From assembly GCA_934131005.1 (NCBI GenBank), contig CAKOYV010000003.1, positions 1 through 64,000 on the forward strand: 64,000 bases of DNA, written 5' to 3'. The stretch is from an uncultured Bacilli bacterium. GTDB taxonomy: Bacteria > Bacillota_I > Bacilli_A > RF39 > UBA660. The notes beneath the pieces were generated by a model. That model was not told where the DNA came from, searched no databases, and saw nothing but the letters and a program-made list of their open reading frames with translations. Positions 16,002 through 24,664 of the stretch are shown piece by piece. A program made the position numbers and the translations under genes. Position 1 is the first letter of the stretch. Each line of letters opens with the position of its first letter.

Positions 16002-16481
16002 TTAATGATTATCAATGTAAGCTTCAATTATTTCAACAAATTTATCTGTATTACTTATATACTTTTTAGGCTTAAATTCGGCTACTTTTTTTAGAAGAAT
16101 CGATAGATTATCACCTTCTGAATATTTTAAAATGTATCCTGCTTTATAAAAATTATTTACGATTTGAACTTGATGATCATTCATGTGCTCTTGATATTTG
16201 GCAAGTCTTGGACACACTATTACTTTTTTGTTGTTTTTAAGCCCTGTTAAGATAGAGCCTACGCCACCGTGAGTTATTAATAAATCGCATTCTTCTACTA
16301 GTGAGGTAAATTTTTCACGATCTATTAAATCGAAGATTTCCATATCTTTACTATTATATTTAGTAAAGCCTGCTTGAACAATTACTTTATCTTGAATATT
16401 ACCACGATCTATTTCTTTTTGAATAGCATCTAGCAATCTAGTAAAGGGCTTGTCTTGTGTTCCTAATGTTACTAAAATCAA
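16002..16481 (-). CDS. Alg13-like catalytic subunit of a split glycosyltransferase
   Basis: 159-residue GT28 C-terminal-type domain that binds the UDP-sugar. Starts MILVTLGTQDKPF, has ITHGGVGSILTGLKNNKKVI, PRLAKYQEHMNDHQ, the nucleotide-sugar site of Alg13/PssE/EpsF-type proteins. The start is a TTG at 16481 with GGAGG nine bases upstream. It overlaps the stop of the Alg14-like gene by four bases (TTGA), so the two are co-translated. Bacterial pairs of this kind build capsular or exopolysaccharide repeat units on undecaprenyl carriers; the galE gene just upstream supplies a UDP-sugar. A longer in-frame ATG at 16535 lies inside the neighbour and gives a non-homologous N-terminus. Confidence 0.85.
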   Translation of the reverse strand: MILVTLGTQDKPFTRLLDAIQKEIDRGNIQDKVIVQAGFTKYNSKDMEIFDLIDREKFTSLVEECDLLITHGGVGSILTGLKNNKKVIVCPRLAKYQEHMNDHQVQIVNNFYKAGYILKYSEGDNLSILLKKVAEFKPKKYISNTDKFVEIIEAYIDNH

Positions 16482-16957
16482 AATATCCAACCTCCATATA
16501 CAGCATTTGGGTATAGTTTTAACATACTTTCCCATTGTACGATAAATAAATCGGCAAATTTATAGACAAGATTGCCTGTTTTACTTCTTGTTTTACTGTT
16601 CGCAAATGTTTCGATGAAAATAATTTTGCTTCCTAATAAATGACCAATTAAACACATAGGTCCTGATGTATGTGCACCTGTTGAAATTATATATTCAGGA
16701 CGTACTTTTAAATAGATAAAAAATGATTTTATAGTATTTAAAAATAATTTTATAGGATATGTTAATTTATGGGTTAAAGTTGTGTAGGTGCCATAAATTA
16801 AGAAACTTACTCTATTTTTATATTTTTCTTTTAATGATAAATTAGATTTTGTTTTCTCTGTTACAATGTAATAATCATATTTATCAAACATTTTTTTTAA
16901 CTGTAATAATTCATCTAAGTGTCCTCCAGTACTGGAGATGAACATAACTTTTTTCAT
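16478..16957 (-). CDS. Alg14-like membrane-anchoring subunit
   Basis: 159-residue partner of the Alg13-like protein. MKKVMFISSTGGHLDELLQL at the start, PEYIISTGAHTSGPMCLIGHLLG and IIFIETFANSKTRSKTG are typical of Alg14/PssD/EpsE proteins, which hold the acceptor lipid and recruit Alg13 to the membrane. A hydrophobic patch lies near residues 78-90. ATG at 16957 has AAGGA eight bases upstream; an ATG nine bases earlier does not. It begins 13 bases after galE and shares four bases with the next gene. Confidence 0.87.
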   Translation of the reverse strand: MKKVMFISSTGGHLDELLQLKKMFDKYDYYIVTEKTKSNLSLKEKYKNRVSFLIYGTYTTLTHKLTYPIKLFLNTIKSFFIYLKVRPEYIISTGAHTSGPMCLIGHLLGSKIIFIETFANSKTRSKTGNLVYKFADLFIVQWESMLKLYPNAVYGGWIF

Positions 16958-16969
16958 AACTACCATCCT

Positions 16970-17968
16970 TTATTGCTTTTTAGCATAATTATATGCTGAT
17001 TTTACCATGTCTGTAAGACCTAATTCGGCTTTCCAACCTAATTCTTTATATGCTTTATCGCAATCGGCATAGCATGAAGCTATATCGCCACTTCTTCTGT
17101 CGGTTATTTTATAATTTACTTTAACTTGGTTTTCCTCTTCAAAGGCTTTAACCATTTCTAAAACACTATAACCATTACCAGTTCCTAGATTATAAACATT
17201 TACACCTGTTGTATTTAGTAATTTATCTAGTGCCTTAACATGCCCTTTAGCAAGATCAACTACGTGAATATAATCTCTTACACCAGTTCCATCTTTAGTG
17301 TCATAATCATCACCATATATTGATAGACATTCTAATTCTCCTGTTGCCACTTTGACAATATAAGGCATTAAATTATTAGGAATTCCGTTAGGATCTTCTC
17401 CAAGTAAGCCAGATTTATGTGCCCCTATTGGATTAAAATATCTAAGTAAAGTTACTCCCCATTCGTTATCTGATATATATAAATCTTCTAAGATTCTTTC
17501 ATTAAATACTTTACTTGTACCATAAGGATTAGTAGTTGCTCCTACTTCCATATCTTCTGTTATAGGTAATGATTTAGGATTTCCATAAACAGTTGCACTA
17601 CTACTAAAAATAATTTTTTTGACATTATGCTTATTCATTACTTCGCATAAACTAAGAGTGCTATCTATATTGTATCTATAATATAATATTGGTTTTTGAA
17701 CGCTTTCTCCTACGGCTTTTAAGCCAGCGAAATGAATAACAGCATCAATTTTATTTTCTGTAAAGATTTTTTCTAGAAGTTCTTTATCTCTGACATCTCC
17801 TTTATAAAATTTAACTTGTTTCTTAGTTATACTTTCAATATCTTTAATAACACTTTCTTTGGAATTACATAAATTATCTATAATTACTACTTCATAATTA
17901 TTATTTAATAATTCAACGCAAGTATTACTTCCTATATATCCTAACCCTCCTGTTACTAATATCTTCAT
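16970..17968 (-). CDS. galE: UDP-glucose 4-epimerase
   Basis: 332-residue short-chain epimerase interconverting UDP-glucose and UDP-galactose (possibly also the GlcNAc forms). NAD-binding MKILVTGGLGYIGSNT at the N-terminus; HFAGLKAVGESV, the SSSATVYG serine and the YGTSK catalytic Tyr-Lys are present; RYFNPIGAH and VRDYIHVVDLA are GalE-specific. Length normal. A cctttctt-complement ribosome site precedes the ATG. It heads a galE-alg14-alg13 unit, giving it a likely role in surface polysaccharide precursor supply. Confidence 0.95.
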   Translation of the reverse strand: MKILVTGGLGYIGSNTCVELLNNNYEVVIIDNLCNSKESVIKDIESITKKQVKFYKGDVRDKELLEKIFTENKIDAVIHFAGLKAVGESVQKPILYYRYNIDSTLSLCEVMNKHNVKKIIFSSSATVYGNPKSLPITEDMEVGATTNPYGTSKVFNERILEDLYISDNEWGVTLLRYFNPIGAHKSGLLGEDPNGIPNNLMPYIVKVATGELECLSIYGDDYDTKDGTGVRDYIHVVDLAKGHVKALDKLLNTTGVNVYNLGTGNGYSVLEMVKAFEEENQVKVNYKITDRRSGDIASCYADCDKAYKELGWKAELGLTDMVKSAYNYAKKQ

Positions 17969-18038
17969 TCGTTACCACACCTTTCTTTATTAGTATAGCA
18001 AAATTAAATCTTTTGTACAAGTTTATAGATAAAAATAA

Positions 18039-18060
18039 AAGAGAATCGTATCATTCTCTT
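18039..18060 (-). terminator. Terminator of the DUF285 surface gene
   Basis: aagagaat (18039-18046), loop cgtatc, attctctt (18053-18060); the minus strand continues tttattttta. Confidence 0.8.
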
Positions 18061-18072
18061 AAAATTTTGTAT

Positions 18073-20928
18073 TTAGTTTTGCACTATTATATTACTCTCA
18101 TTCCAAGATGCCGGTCTATTTGATTTGGTTAAATCTAATATCCATTTTTGTTCTTTTGAAGATTTTACATATATTACTGTATTTGCTGGCAATTTAGTAA
18201 ATAAATTATCAAATCCAGTTTCGTTAAAATAGTCAGGTTCTTTTTTGATTTTATCAAAAGTAAAATTATTTAATTTCAAAATTGTCTTTTGAGAATTAGG
18301 TGCTAATGCTGAAAACATAAATCTCATATCTACTACATTCGATGTATCCCATTTTGATAAATCCAATTCTACTTCTTTTAATGCAGTACCATATTCTTTA
18401 AACATAGCTGCCATATTTTCTACCTTTGATGTGTTCCATTTTGATATATCGCCAATAGAGCAACTAGTAGCACTATAACATGCATTTTTAAACATATAAG
18501 ATGTAGACACTACTTTTGAGATATCCCATTTTGATAAATCACCTATATTCCAATTAGTAGCACTCTTACCAGCACTTTCAAACATAGCATTCATATATTC
18601 TACCTTTGATGTGTCCCATTTTGATAAATCGCCTACGCTCCAATTTTCAGCTGCAGAACCAGCACCTTCAAACATTTCGGACATATCTGTGACCTTAGAT
18701 GTATCCCATTTTGATAAATCGCCTATGCTCCAATTTTCAGCTGCAGAACCAGCATCAGCAAACATAGATGCCATATTTTCTACCTTAGATGTATCCCATT
18801 TTGATAGATTACCCAGATTCCATGTGATAGAATAAACTCCTGCATTGGTAAACATACCGTTCGCATTTGTTACATTTGAGGTATTCCAATTTTCTAGATT
18901 TCCTATATCCCAAGTTTCTGCACTAGCACCTGCATAAGCAAACATACCGCTCATATCTGTGACCTTAGATGTATCCCATTTTGATAAATCGCCTATGCTC
19001 CAATTTTCAGCTGCAGAACCAGCATCAGCAAACATACCGGTCATATCTGTGACCTTTGATGTATCCCATTTTGATAGATTACCCAGATTCCATATGCCAG
19101 AATAATCTCCTGCATTAATAAACATACCGGTCATATTTGTTACATTTGAGGTATTCCAATTTTCTAGATTTCCTATATCCCAAGTTTCTGCACTAGCACC
19201 TGCACAAGCAAACATAAATGCCATATTTTTAACCTTAGATGTATCCCATTTTGATAAATCACCTATGCTCCAATTTGATCGATTAATCATTATTCGTGAA
19301 TTCATATTATTCTCATAATCTTTTGCATATTTTAAAGCGTTATTGTCACCAAACATAAAGGACATATCCTCTACATTTGAAGTATTCCAATTTGAAAGAT
19401 CTAATTGTACATTTTTAGTATCAATGGCTAGTTCAGAAAACATACCTGACATATTTTTTACTTTGCTAGTATCCCAATTATTTAAATTTATTGTTAATTT
19501 ATCAGAGTATTCTCCATTATCACCAAACATTAGGGCCATATCAACTGTATCTGATACATTTAAATTATTTAATTCCATACTATTCATAATTCCCATTATA
19601 TTTTCTTTGGTTTTTGAATTTTTCTCACATATATATTTTTGGTATGCTATTCCAGTTTTTGAAATGCCTCCTAATAATTTAGAAGTTGGTTTTCTATTTG
19701 AGTAATTTACAGGAGGGCGTTCTATATCATCATCTGAACAGCCGCTTGCAAACAAAAAACTAGAATCAATTGGGGCATTAACACCACCGGTTGCTCCAAT
19801 TACTAATAAAGCTTCTTTTGCTTCATTGTAATAAACGCCTAAAATGACTTGATTATTTTGTTGTTCAGATACATCATAGGTTTTATCGAGTTTATAATTA
19901 CTATTTTCTTCAAATTCATAAGTGTCTGGCATTTCTTTTGACGTTTTAATTATTAAATTGCTAGTATCTTGTTCATACTTTGAATAATCAACATAATTAT
20001 TCCAATCTATGCAAAAGCCATCTTTGTAAGAATTAGCATAGCAACTTTTTGCTAAACGAGATTTTTCTATTTCTATATTACTATTTATTTTTATTTCAAC
20101 GCTTTCTAACGCATATGTATAACTAGCTATTGCTACTATAGTTAATATTGAAAATATAAATAAAGCAATTACATATTTTTGAGGATGATTTTTAAGAAGA
20201 TGAAGATATTTTTCTATATTAATTTTAAGTTGCTTCTTTTTTAAGGTTATTACTACAATAACAATTCCTATAAATGAGCAAATTGCCATAATAAAATATT
20301 TTCCAATTTCATCACCCGTTTTTGGGTTGGTTTGAATTAAATCAATTTTACTATCATGCATACTTTGTGATGGAGGAATATTATTTTTTTTATTATCTGT
20401 ATCACTAGTTGGATTATTACTTACTTGGCTATCTAATTTTATGGAAATAATGCGATTTTGAATATATTTTCCCTCAGGATTATAGCTATTTGAGTCAACT
20501 TCTTTATTATACTTAACATTTAAATAAAATTCTTTAGTACTATTTGCCTTAACAATATTAGTATCATCGCTATTCCAACCAAAAGAATAATTTATATAAT
20601 CATCTGGTGATGTATTTATAGTACCTTTATCACTTATTAAAATATCTTCATTTCCTTTGTTAGTAACTTTAATTTTATATCGAACATAATCATTAAGATT
20701 ATAAAATTTTATGGCAAAATTAATATTCATACCACTATATGTTGGTTGGCTGCTAATATTTGCCGTATCACTTTTTTCAACTACCTCCACCCCACTTATA
20801 CTTATATCGTTGGTACTAGCTTTAACGATATCTTGATTACTAAAAAATATTATTGTTGTAAATATTGATAGTAAAAAGATATTAAAGTTCAAAAATATTA
20901 CTCGATTTAGATTTTTATTTTCGTTCAT
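18073..20928 (-). CDS. Chimeric surface protein: sorting-signal half fused to DUF285 repeats
   Basis: 951 residues. Part one has a signal peptide (about 10-37, ending VKAS), a beta-rich domain (40-190) and then a full sortase-type signal, NPKTGDE at 201-207, a membrane helix (211-228) and KKK. Part two starts within 20 residues as if it were a second exported protein: a hydrophobic helix (251-270) ending YTYALES, a domain of about 180 residues with several Cys, and from about 455 to 920 thirteen clear BspA/DUF285 repeats of the form SKWDTSKVTDMSGMF. No internal ATG or ribosome site separates the halves. DUF285 repeats occur in adhesins of gut and oral bacteria. Good ribosome site gaggagaataaatt. 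Possibly anchored by the sortase at 29.1 kb. Confidence 0.85.
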   Translation of the reverse strand: MNENKNLNRVIFLNFNIFLLSIFTTIIFFSNQDIVKASTNDISISGVEVVEKSDTANISSQPTYSGMNINFAIKFYNLNDYVRYKIKVTNKGNEDILISDKGTINTSPDDYINYSFGWNSDDTNIVKANSTKEFYLNVKYNKEVDSNSYNPEGKYIQNRIISIKLDSQVSNNPTSDTDNKKNNIPPSQSMHDSKIDLIQTNPKTGDEIGKYFIMAICSFIGIVIVVITLKKKQLKINIEKYLHLLKNHPQKYVIALFIFSILTIVAIASYTYALESVEIKINSNIEIEKSRLAKSCYANSYKDGFCIDWNNYVDYSKYEQDTSNLIIKTSKEMPDTYEFEENSNYKLDKTYDVSEQQNNQVILGVYYNEAKEALLVIGATGGVNAPIDSSFLFASGCSDDDIERPPVNYSNRKPTSKLLGGISKTGIAYQKYICEKNSKTKENIMGIMNSMELNNLNVSDTVDMALMFGDNGEYSDKLTINLNNWDTSKVKNMSGMFSELAIDTKNVQLDLSNWNTSNVEDMSFMFGDNNALKYAKDYENNMNSRIMINRSNWSIGDLSKWDTSKVKNMAFMFACAGASAETWDIGNLENWNTSNVTNMTGMFINAGDYSGIWNLGNLSKWDTSKVTDMTGMFADAGSAAENWSIGDLSKWDTSKVTDMSGMFAYAGASAETWDIGNLENWNTSNVTNANGMFTNAGVYSITWNLGNLSKWDTSKVENMASMFADAGSAAENWSIGDLSKWDTSKVTDMSEMFEGAGSAAENWSVGDLSKWDTSKVEYMNAMFESAGKSATNWNIGDLSKWDISKVVSTSYMFKNACYSATSCSIGDISKWNTSKVENMAAMFKEYGTALKEVELDLSKWDTSNVVDMRFMFSALAPNSQKTILKLNNFTFDKIKKEPDYFNETGFDNLFTKLPANTVIYVKSSKEQKWILDLTKSNRPASWNESNIIVQN
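18340..19330 (-). repeat. Near-identical DNA repeats inside the DUF285 array
   Basis: Blocks such as tgtatcccattttgataaat and caattttcagctgcagaacc recur several times with few changes (for example around 18620, 18700 and 18980). The unit pairs alternate between SKWDTSK and ENWNTSN forms. The identity at DNA level indicates recent internal duplication or gene conversion. Confidence 0.75.
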
Positions 20929-21001
20929 AATTTATTCTCCTCTACTTTATACGACAAATATAACATAGTATATTAAAAATTTCAATATTATCGAAGTAAA
21001 A

Positions 21002-21023
21002 AAGAATGAAAAAATTCATTCTT
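21002..21023 (-). terminator. Terminator of the GT2 gene
   Basis: aagaatgaa, loop, ttcattctt (21015-21023); on the minus strand the hairpin is followed by tttttt. Confidence 0.8.
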
Positions 21024-21029
21024 AAATCT

Positions 21030-22040
21030 TTAATCTATTAATTTTTGCTTTTTAGTTACCGTATTATTTAATTTAACATAAAAACTTAGTAAAACTATTC
21101 TTTTGCTTTTTAATAATTTGATAAATATTACCCAGTTTAATGGGAGCTTTTTTCTCTCTACTTGAATATAATATTTATAATTAGCATCTGCTATTATGGT
21201 CATATAATCAAAAAATTCTTTTTTACTTAATTTTTTATAATATGCCTCGAAAGATATTAGTTGAAGATTTAAAAACCATTGTTCCATTAATCTGACATAG
21301 TTACCTTTTTTATTGCGTCTTAATAAAGATATCATTTTCTTTCTAATAATGTGAAGAGATGATAAGTTTTTGATAGATTGTTCTAGGTTGTTAGTAATAC
21401 TATTTGGATTATTGTAATAGTAATAAAGGCAATCAGGAACAATTTTTATTTTCGTTGAGGCTAGAATATATTCTAAGGTAAAGATTATATCTTCACGCCA
21501 AATAAGTTCTTCATCAAAAGTTATTTTATTTTCTTTAATTATACTTGTTTTGAAGATGAAATTCCAAAGATGAATTCTAGTTTTACTTTTAAGAATTGCT
21601 TTTAGCATATTATTCACTGTTACTTCTTTGGAAACATCGGCATAAATATCATCATGATTAGTCATCTTTAGAGCATTATTGCTATTGGCAACATAATTAT
21701 TAAATCTAACTAAATCATAGTCTTCTATATGCAATACAGCTTGTTCAATAGCATTTTCTTCTAGCCAATCATCAGCATCACAAAACATTATATATTCGCC
21801 GCTTACTTCCCTTAGGCCTATATTTCTCGTTTGGGATATGCCAATATTTTCTTGTTCTATTAATTTTACTTTTTGATTATTTTTATATCTAGATATTATT
21901 TTATTTGTTTTATCTGTTGAACCATCATTAACAATGATAAGTTCTATATTATCATATGTCTGACTTAAAATAGAATTGATACACTTCTCAATATATGCTT
22001 CTCCATTATAAACAGGCACTATTACAGAAACTTTTTGCAT
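21030..22040 (-). CDS. GT2 family glycosyltransferase
   Basis: 336-residue GT-A glycosyltransferase. QKVSVIVPVYNGEAYIEKCI and IIVNDGSTDKT form the nucleotide-binding part; MFCDADDWLEEN carries the DxD metal motif; WREDIIFTLEYI is the common ED catalytic-base region. The C-terminal third is basic and may associate with the membrane. Strong aagaggtgattt ribosome site. The gene lies between the DUF285 surface protein and a WecA/TagO-like transferase, so extension of a lipid-linked wall glycan is likely; donor and acceptor are unknown. Confidence 0.88.
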   Translation of the reverse strand: MQKVSVIVPVYNGEAYIEKCINSILSQTYDNIELIIVNDGSTDKTNKIISRYKNNQKVKLIEQENIGISQTRNIGLREVSGEYIMFCDADDWLEENAIEQAVLHIEDYDLVRFNNYVANSNNALKMTNHDDIYADVSKEVTVNNMLKAILKSKTRIHLWNFIFKTSIIKENKITFDEELIWREDIIFTLEYILASTKIKIVPDCLYYYYNNPNSITNNLEQSIKNLSSLHIIRKKMISLLRRNKKGNYVRLMEQWFLNLQLISFEAYYKKLSKKEFFDYMTIIADANYKYYIQVERKKLPLNWVIFIKLLKSKRIVLLSFYVKLNNTVTKKQKLID

Positions 22041-22158
22041 AGTAAATCACCTCTTACATTGTATCAAATTTTAGAAAATAAATCTAGTTTTTAGAAGATT
22101 TGGTAAATTATAACTTTTTTAGATAATTAATTTGGTTCTTTATATAAAAAGAAGAACA

Positions 22159-23196
22159 TTATTTTTTCTTTTTAAAATGTCCTTCAAAAATAATATCTGT
22201 TTTTAAAATTATAGTAAATACAACAATAAATAAGATGGCATAAATAAACATACCTATTTTACTATCTCCTAAAACATATACAATTGAAGCAATTGCAAAT
22301 AACATATCAATAAAGTAAATTATTAGAACTGTTCTTCTTTGAGAAAAATTTTGTTTTAGAAATTGGTGATGCAAGTGATTTTTATCAGGCATAGATATTG
22401 GTTTATGATTAACAAATCTTCTTAAGATGGCTAGAGTTGTATCAAGAATTGGGATTGCTAATAAGAATATTGGTACTATGAATGATGTAAATGTAACATT
22501 TTTATAACCTAATAGGGCTATTACGGCAATCATATAACCTAAAAACATACTTCCTGAGTCTCCCATAAAAATAGATGCTGGATTAAAGTTATGATATAAG
22601 AACCCTAAGGTACTACCTAACATAATAAATGTTAATATAGCGTCAAGGCCACTAGAATTCATAAATAATATAGAAATAATGCCAATGGTAATAAAATAGA
22701 TACTTGCTATTCCTCCTGCTAGGCCATCTAGACCATCTATTAGATTCATACAGTTAATGACTGATGCTATAAAGAAAATTGTTAAAGGATAACTTAAGAT
22801 ACCAAAGTTCATATATACACCGAAAAAGCTAACATCTCTTAGAACTATTCCTCCATAGGTTGGTATTATAATGGCTGCTACTAACTGACCTATAAATTTA
22901 TATTTGGCTGGTACTGGTTTTATATCATCGATAATACCTGTTATAATAATAATAATACTTCCTATTAATATAGCGTTCATTTGAACTGATTCATGGCCAA
23001 ATAAGATATATCCTAATAAGAAACCAGCATAAATTCCTAAACCACCAAGTCTTGGAATTGGTACTTTGTGTACCTTTCTTTTGTTAGGAATATCAAGTGC
23101 TCCTACATGAATAGCAATTTTTTTAACAATTGGTATAAAAAATAATACAAATAAAGTTGTTATAAAAACAATACAAAATACATCTAATAATCTCAT
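22159..23196 (-). CDS. WecA/TagO-type polyprenyl-phosphate GlcNAc-1-phosphate transferase
   Basis: 345-residue polytopic protein (about ten helices) of the MraY/WecA superfamily, moving a HexNAc-1-phosphate from UDP onto undecaprenyl phosphate. Landmarks in order: PNKRKVHKVPIPRLGGLGIY, IIDDIKPVPAKYKFIGQ (Mg-binding DD), NCMNLIDGLDGLAGG, the NFNPASIFMGDSGSMFLG loop, and the cytosolic HxHHQF-type motif in KNHLHHQFLKQNFSQR. These match WecA/TagO rather than MraY. It would start wall teichoic acid or other secondary polymer synthesis. The start has ctgaggtgaatt. It diverges from the gene at 23.3 kb. Confidence 0.93.
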   Translation of the reverse strand: MRLLDVFCIVFITTLFVLFFIPIVKKIAIHVGALDIPNKRKVHKVPIPRLGGLGIYAGFLLGYILFGHESVQMNAILIGSIIIIITGIIDDIKPVPAKYKFIGQLVAAIIIPTYGGIVLRDVSFFGVYMNFGILSYPLTIFFIASVINCMNLIDGLDGLAGGIASIYFITIGIISILFMNSSGLDAILTFIMLGSTLGFLYHNFNPASIFMGDSGSMFLGYMIAVIALLGYKNVTFTSFIVPIFLLAIPILDTTLAILRRFVNHKPISMPDKNHLHHQFLKQNFSQRRTVLIIYFIDMLFAIASIVYVLGDSKIGMFIYAILFIVVFTIILKTDIIFEGHFKKKK

Positions 23197-23268
23197 AATT
23201 CACCTCAGACTACATTTTATCATATTTACATAAATTTAGCAATTTTATGATGAACTATTTTTAATTAC

Positions 23269-23297
23269 TTGTCAAATATTGTCTAAGATGATATAAT
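23269..23297 (+). promoter_or_regulatory. Promoter of the 23.3-25.7 kb two-gene operon
   Basis: TTGTCA (23269-23274), 17-base spacer, exact TATAAT (23292-23297), about 37 bases before the TTG start at 23334. Confidence 0.75.
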
Positions 23298-23333
23298 TCT
23301 AGATGTACAAAAATAAAGGAAGTTGGTGTAGTA

Positions 23334-24659
23334 TTGAAATCAAAAACAAAAAAAACACAAATAAGAAAAGTAATAAATAAAAAGAAGATTTTTTGTTTTG
23401 TTAGTTTTATTTTTCTTATGATTTGTTGCATTTGGTATGGAGGGCGTGCTATTTATTTCTATTTAGATAGTAGAAAGAGTATCAAGAATGAGGCTAAAAC
23501 ACTTGCACAAACAGTATTAAATGCTGATAATAATATTAAGAAGATTAATGATAATAGTTATTTTTATAAGAATGCTAAAAATAATTATGTTATTTATTCT
23601 AATTTAGTATGGAGAATTGTTAAGATTAATAATAAGAATAATGTTACTTTAATCCTAGATGATGCTATTAGTGATTTAGCTTATGGGAAGGGAAAGAAAT
23701 ATAGTAATTCTTATATAATGAAATGGCTTAATAATAAGGATACTTTTTTAGATAAATTAAATGATAAGAGTAAATATTTAACTAAAAGTACCACTTGTGT
23801 TGATAATATTAAGAGTATGAAGAATATTTCTTGTAATAAGACAATGGATGATAATTATTTATCTTTATTATCAGTTGTAGATTATATTAATACTGGAGGA
23901 AGTCAAAGTTTTATTAATGATGGAAAAAATAGTTATTTAATTAATAATGATAATAAGGGTAATGTTTGGTATATTAATGAAGATGGTAAGCTTGATAATA
24001 GTGATGGTGAAGATATATATGGAGTTAGACCTGTTATTACACTCAAAGATTCTGTTTCAATTGTAAGTGGTAATGGTAGTAAGAGTTCTCCTTATACAAT
24101 TGAGGATAAAAATGAATTATTTGCAAGTTATGTTAAATTAGATAATGATATTTGGCGTGTATATGATGTTGATGATGATTATGTTAAGTTAAGTCTTAAT
24201 GATTATGTTAAATTTCAAGATGAGGCACTAGAGTATAATTATTCTAAGAAAAATTATGTTTTTAATGATACAGAATATGGTAGTTTAGCTTATTATTTAA
24301 ATCATAAATTCTTAAATAGTCTTAGTTATAGTAGTTTGATTACTGAAAACACTTATAATAATGGTGTTTATGGCGAAGATAATAAATTTAACTACACTAA
24401 TATTCTAGATAATACTATAACAACTAAGGTATATATGCTATCAGTTGGAGATGCCTTTGTTAATAATAATTTAGAAAATTATTTTGTGGCAACTGGTACT
24501 AGCGATGAGGAAGCTTATGTTTATGTTGCTAATAAAAATAATACTTTAGAAGATACTAGTGTTAGTGATGAGAAGTATGTTGTACCTTGTATTAGTATAA
24601 AGCGAACAAATTTAAAATATGGAAGTGGAACAGTTAATGATCCATATAGAACGGAGTAA
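23334..24659 (+). CDS. Membrane-anchored protein with two copies of the surface module
   Basis: 441 residues from a TTG start (aaagga upstream). A basic N-terminus and one membrane helix (about 21-42) are followed by two tandem domains. Each opens with a short strand pattern (YVIYSNLVWRIVKI, then YVKLDNDIWRVYDV), continues through an asparagine-rich middle, and closes with a distinctive end: GVRPVITLKDSVSIVSGNG plus SPYTIE, then VVPCISIKRTNLKYGSG plus DPYRTE. The same module forms the C-terminus of the SipW-type protein at 5.8 kb. Six bases separate it from the phosphodiester glycosidase gene. I do not recognise a named function; an extracytoplasmic structural or binding role is inferred. Confidence 0.65.
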   Translation: MKSKTKKTQIRKVINKKKIFCFVSFIFLMICCIWYGGRAIYFYLDSRKSIKNEAKTLAQTVLNADNNIKKINDNSYFYKNAKNNYVIYSNLVWRIVKINNKNNVTLILDDAISDLAYGKGKKYSNSYIMKWLNNKDTFLDKLNDKSKYLTKSTTCVDNIKSMKNISCNKTMDDNYLSLLSVVDYINTGGSQSFINDGKNSYLINNDNKGNVWYINEDGKLDNSDGEDIYGVRPVITLKDSVSIVSGNGSKSSPYTIEDKNELFASYVKLDNDIWRVYDVDDDYVKLSLNDYVKFQDEALEYNYSKKNYVFNDTEYGSLAYYLNHKFLNSLSYSSLITENTYNNGVYGEDNKFNYTNILDNTITTKVYMLSVGDAFVNNNLENYFVATGTSDEEAYVYVANKNNTLEDTSVSDEKYVVPCISIKRTNLKYGSGTVNDPYRTE

Positions 24660-24664
24660 TTATT

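Noticed and set aside
18611..18835. Plus-strand ORFs inside the DUF285 gene and other genes (for example 40221-40451, 58808-59131)
   Set aside because: They have no ribosome sites, their composition follows the opposite-strand gene, and the opposite gene is well supported.
18340..19330. CRISPR array
   Set aside because: The regular repeats lie within one open frame and encode DUF285 units; there are no unique spacers, and no cas genes are near.
22135..22157. Terminator after the WecA/TagO-like gene
   Set aside because: gttctt/aagaac gives only a 6-bp stem and no proper T run follows on the minus strand.
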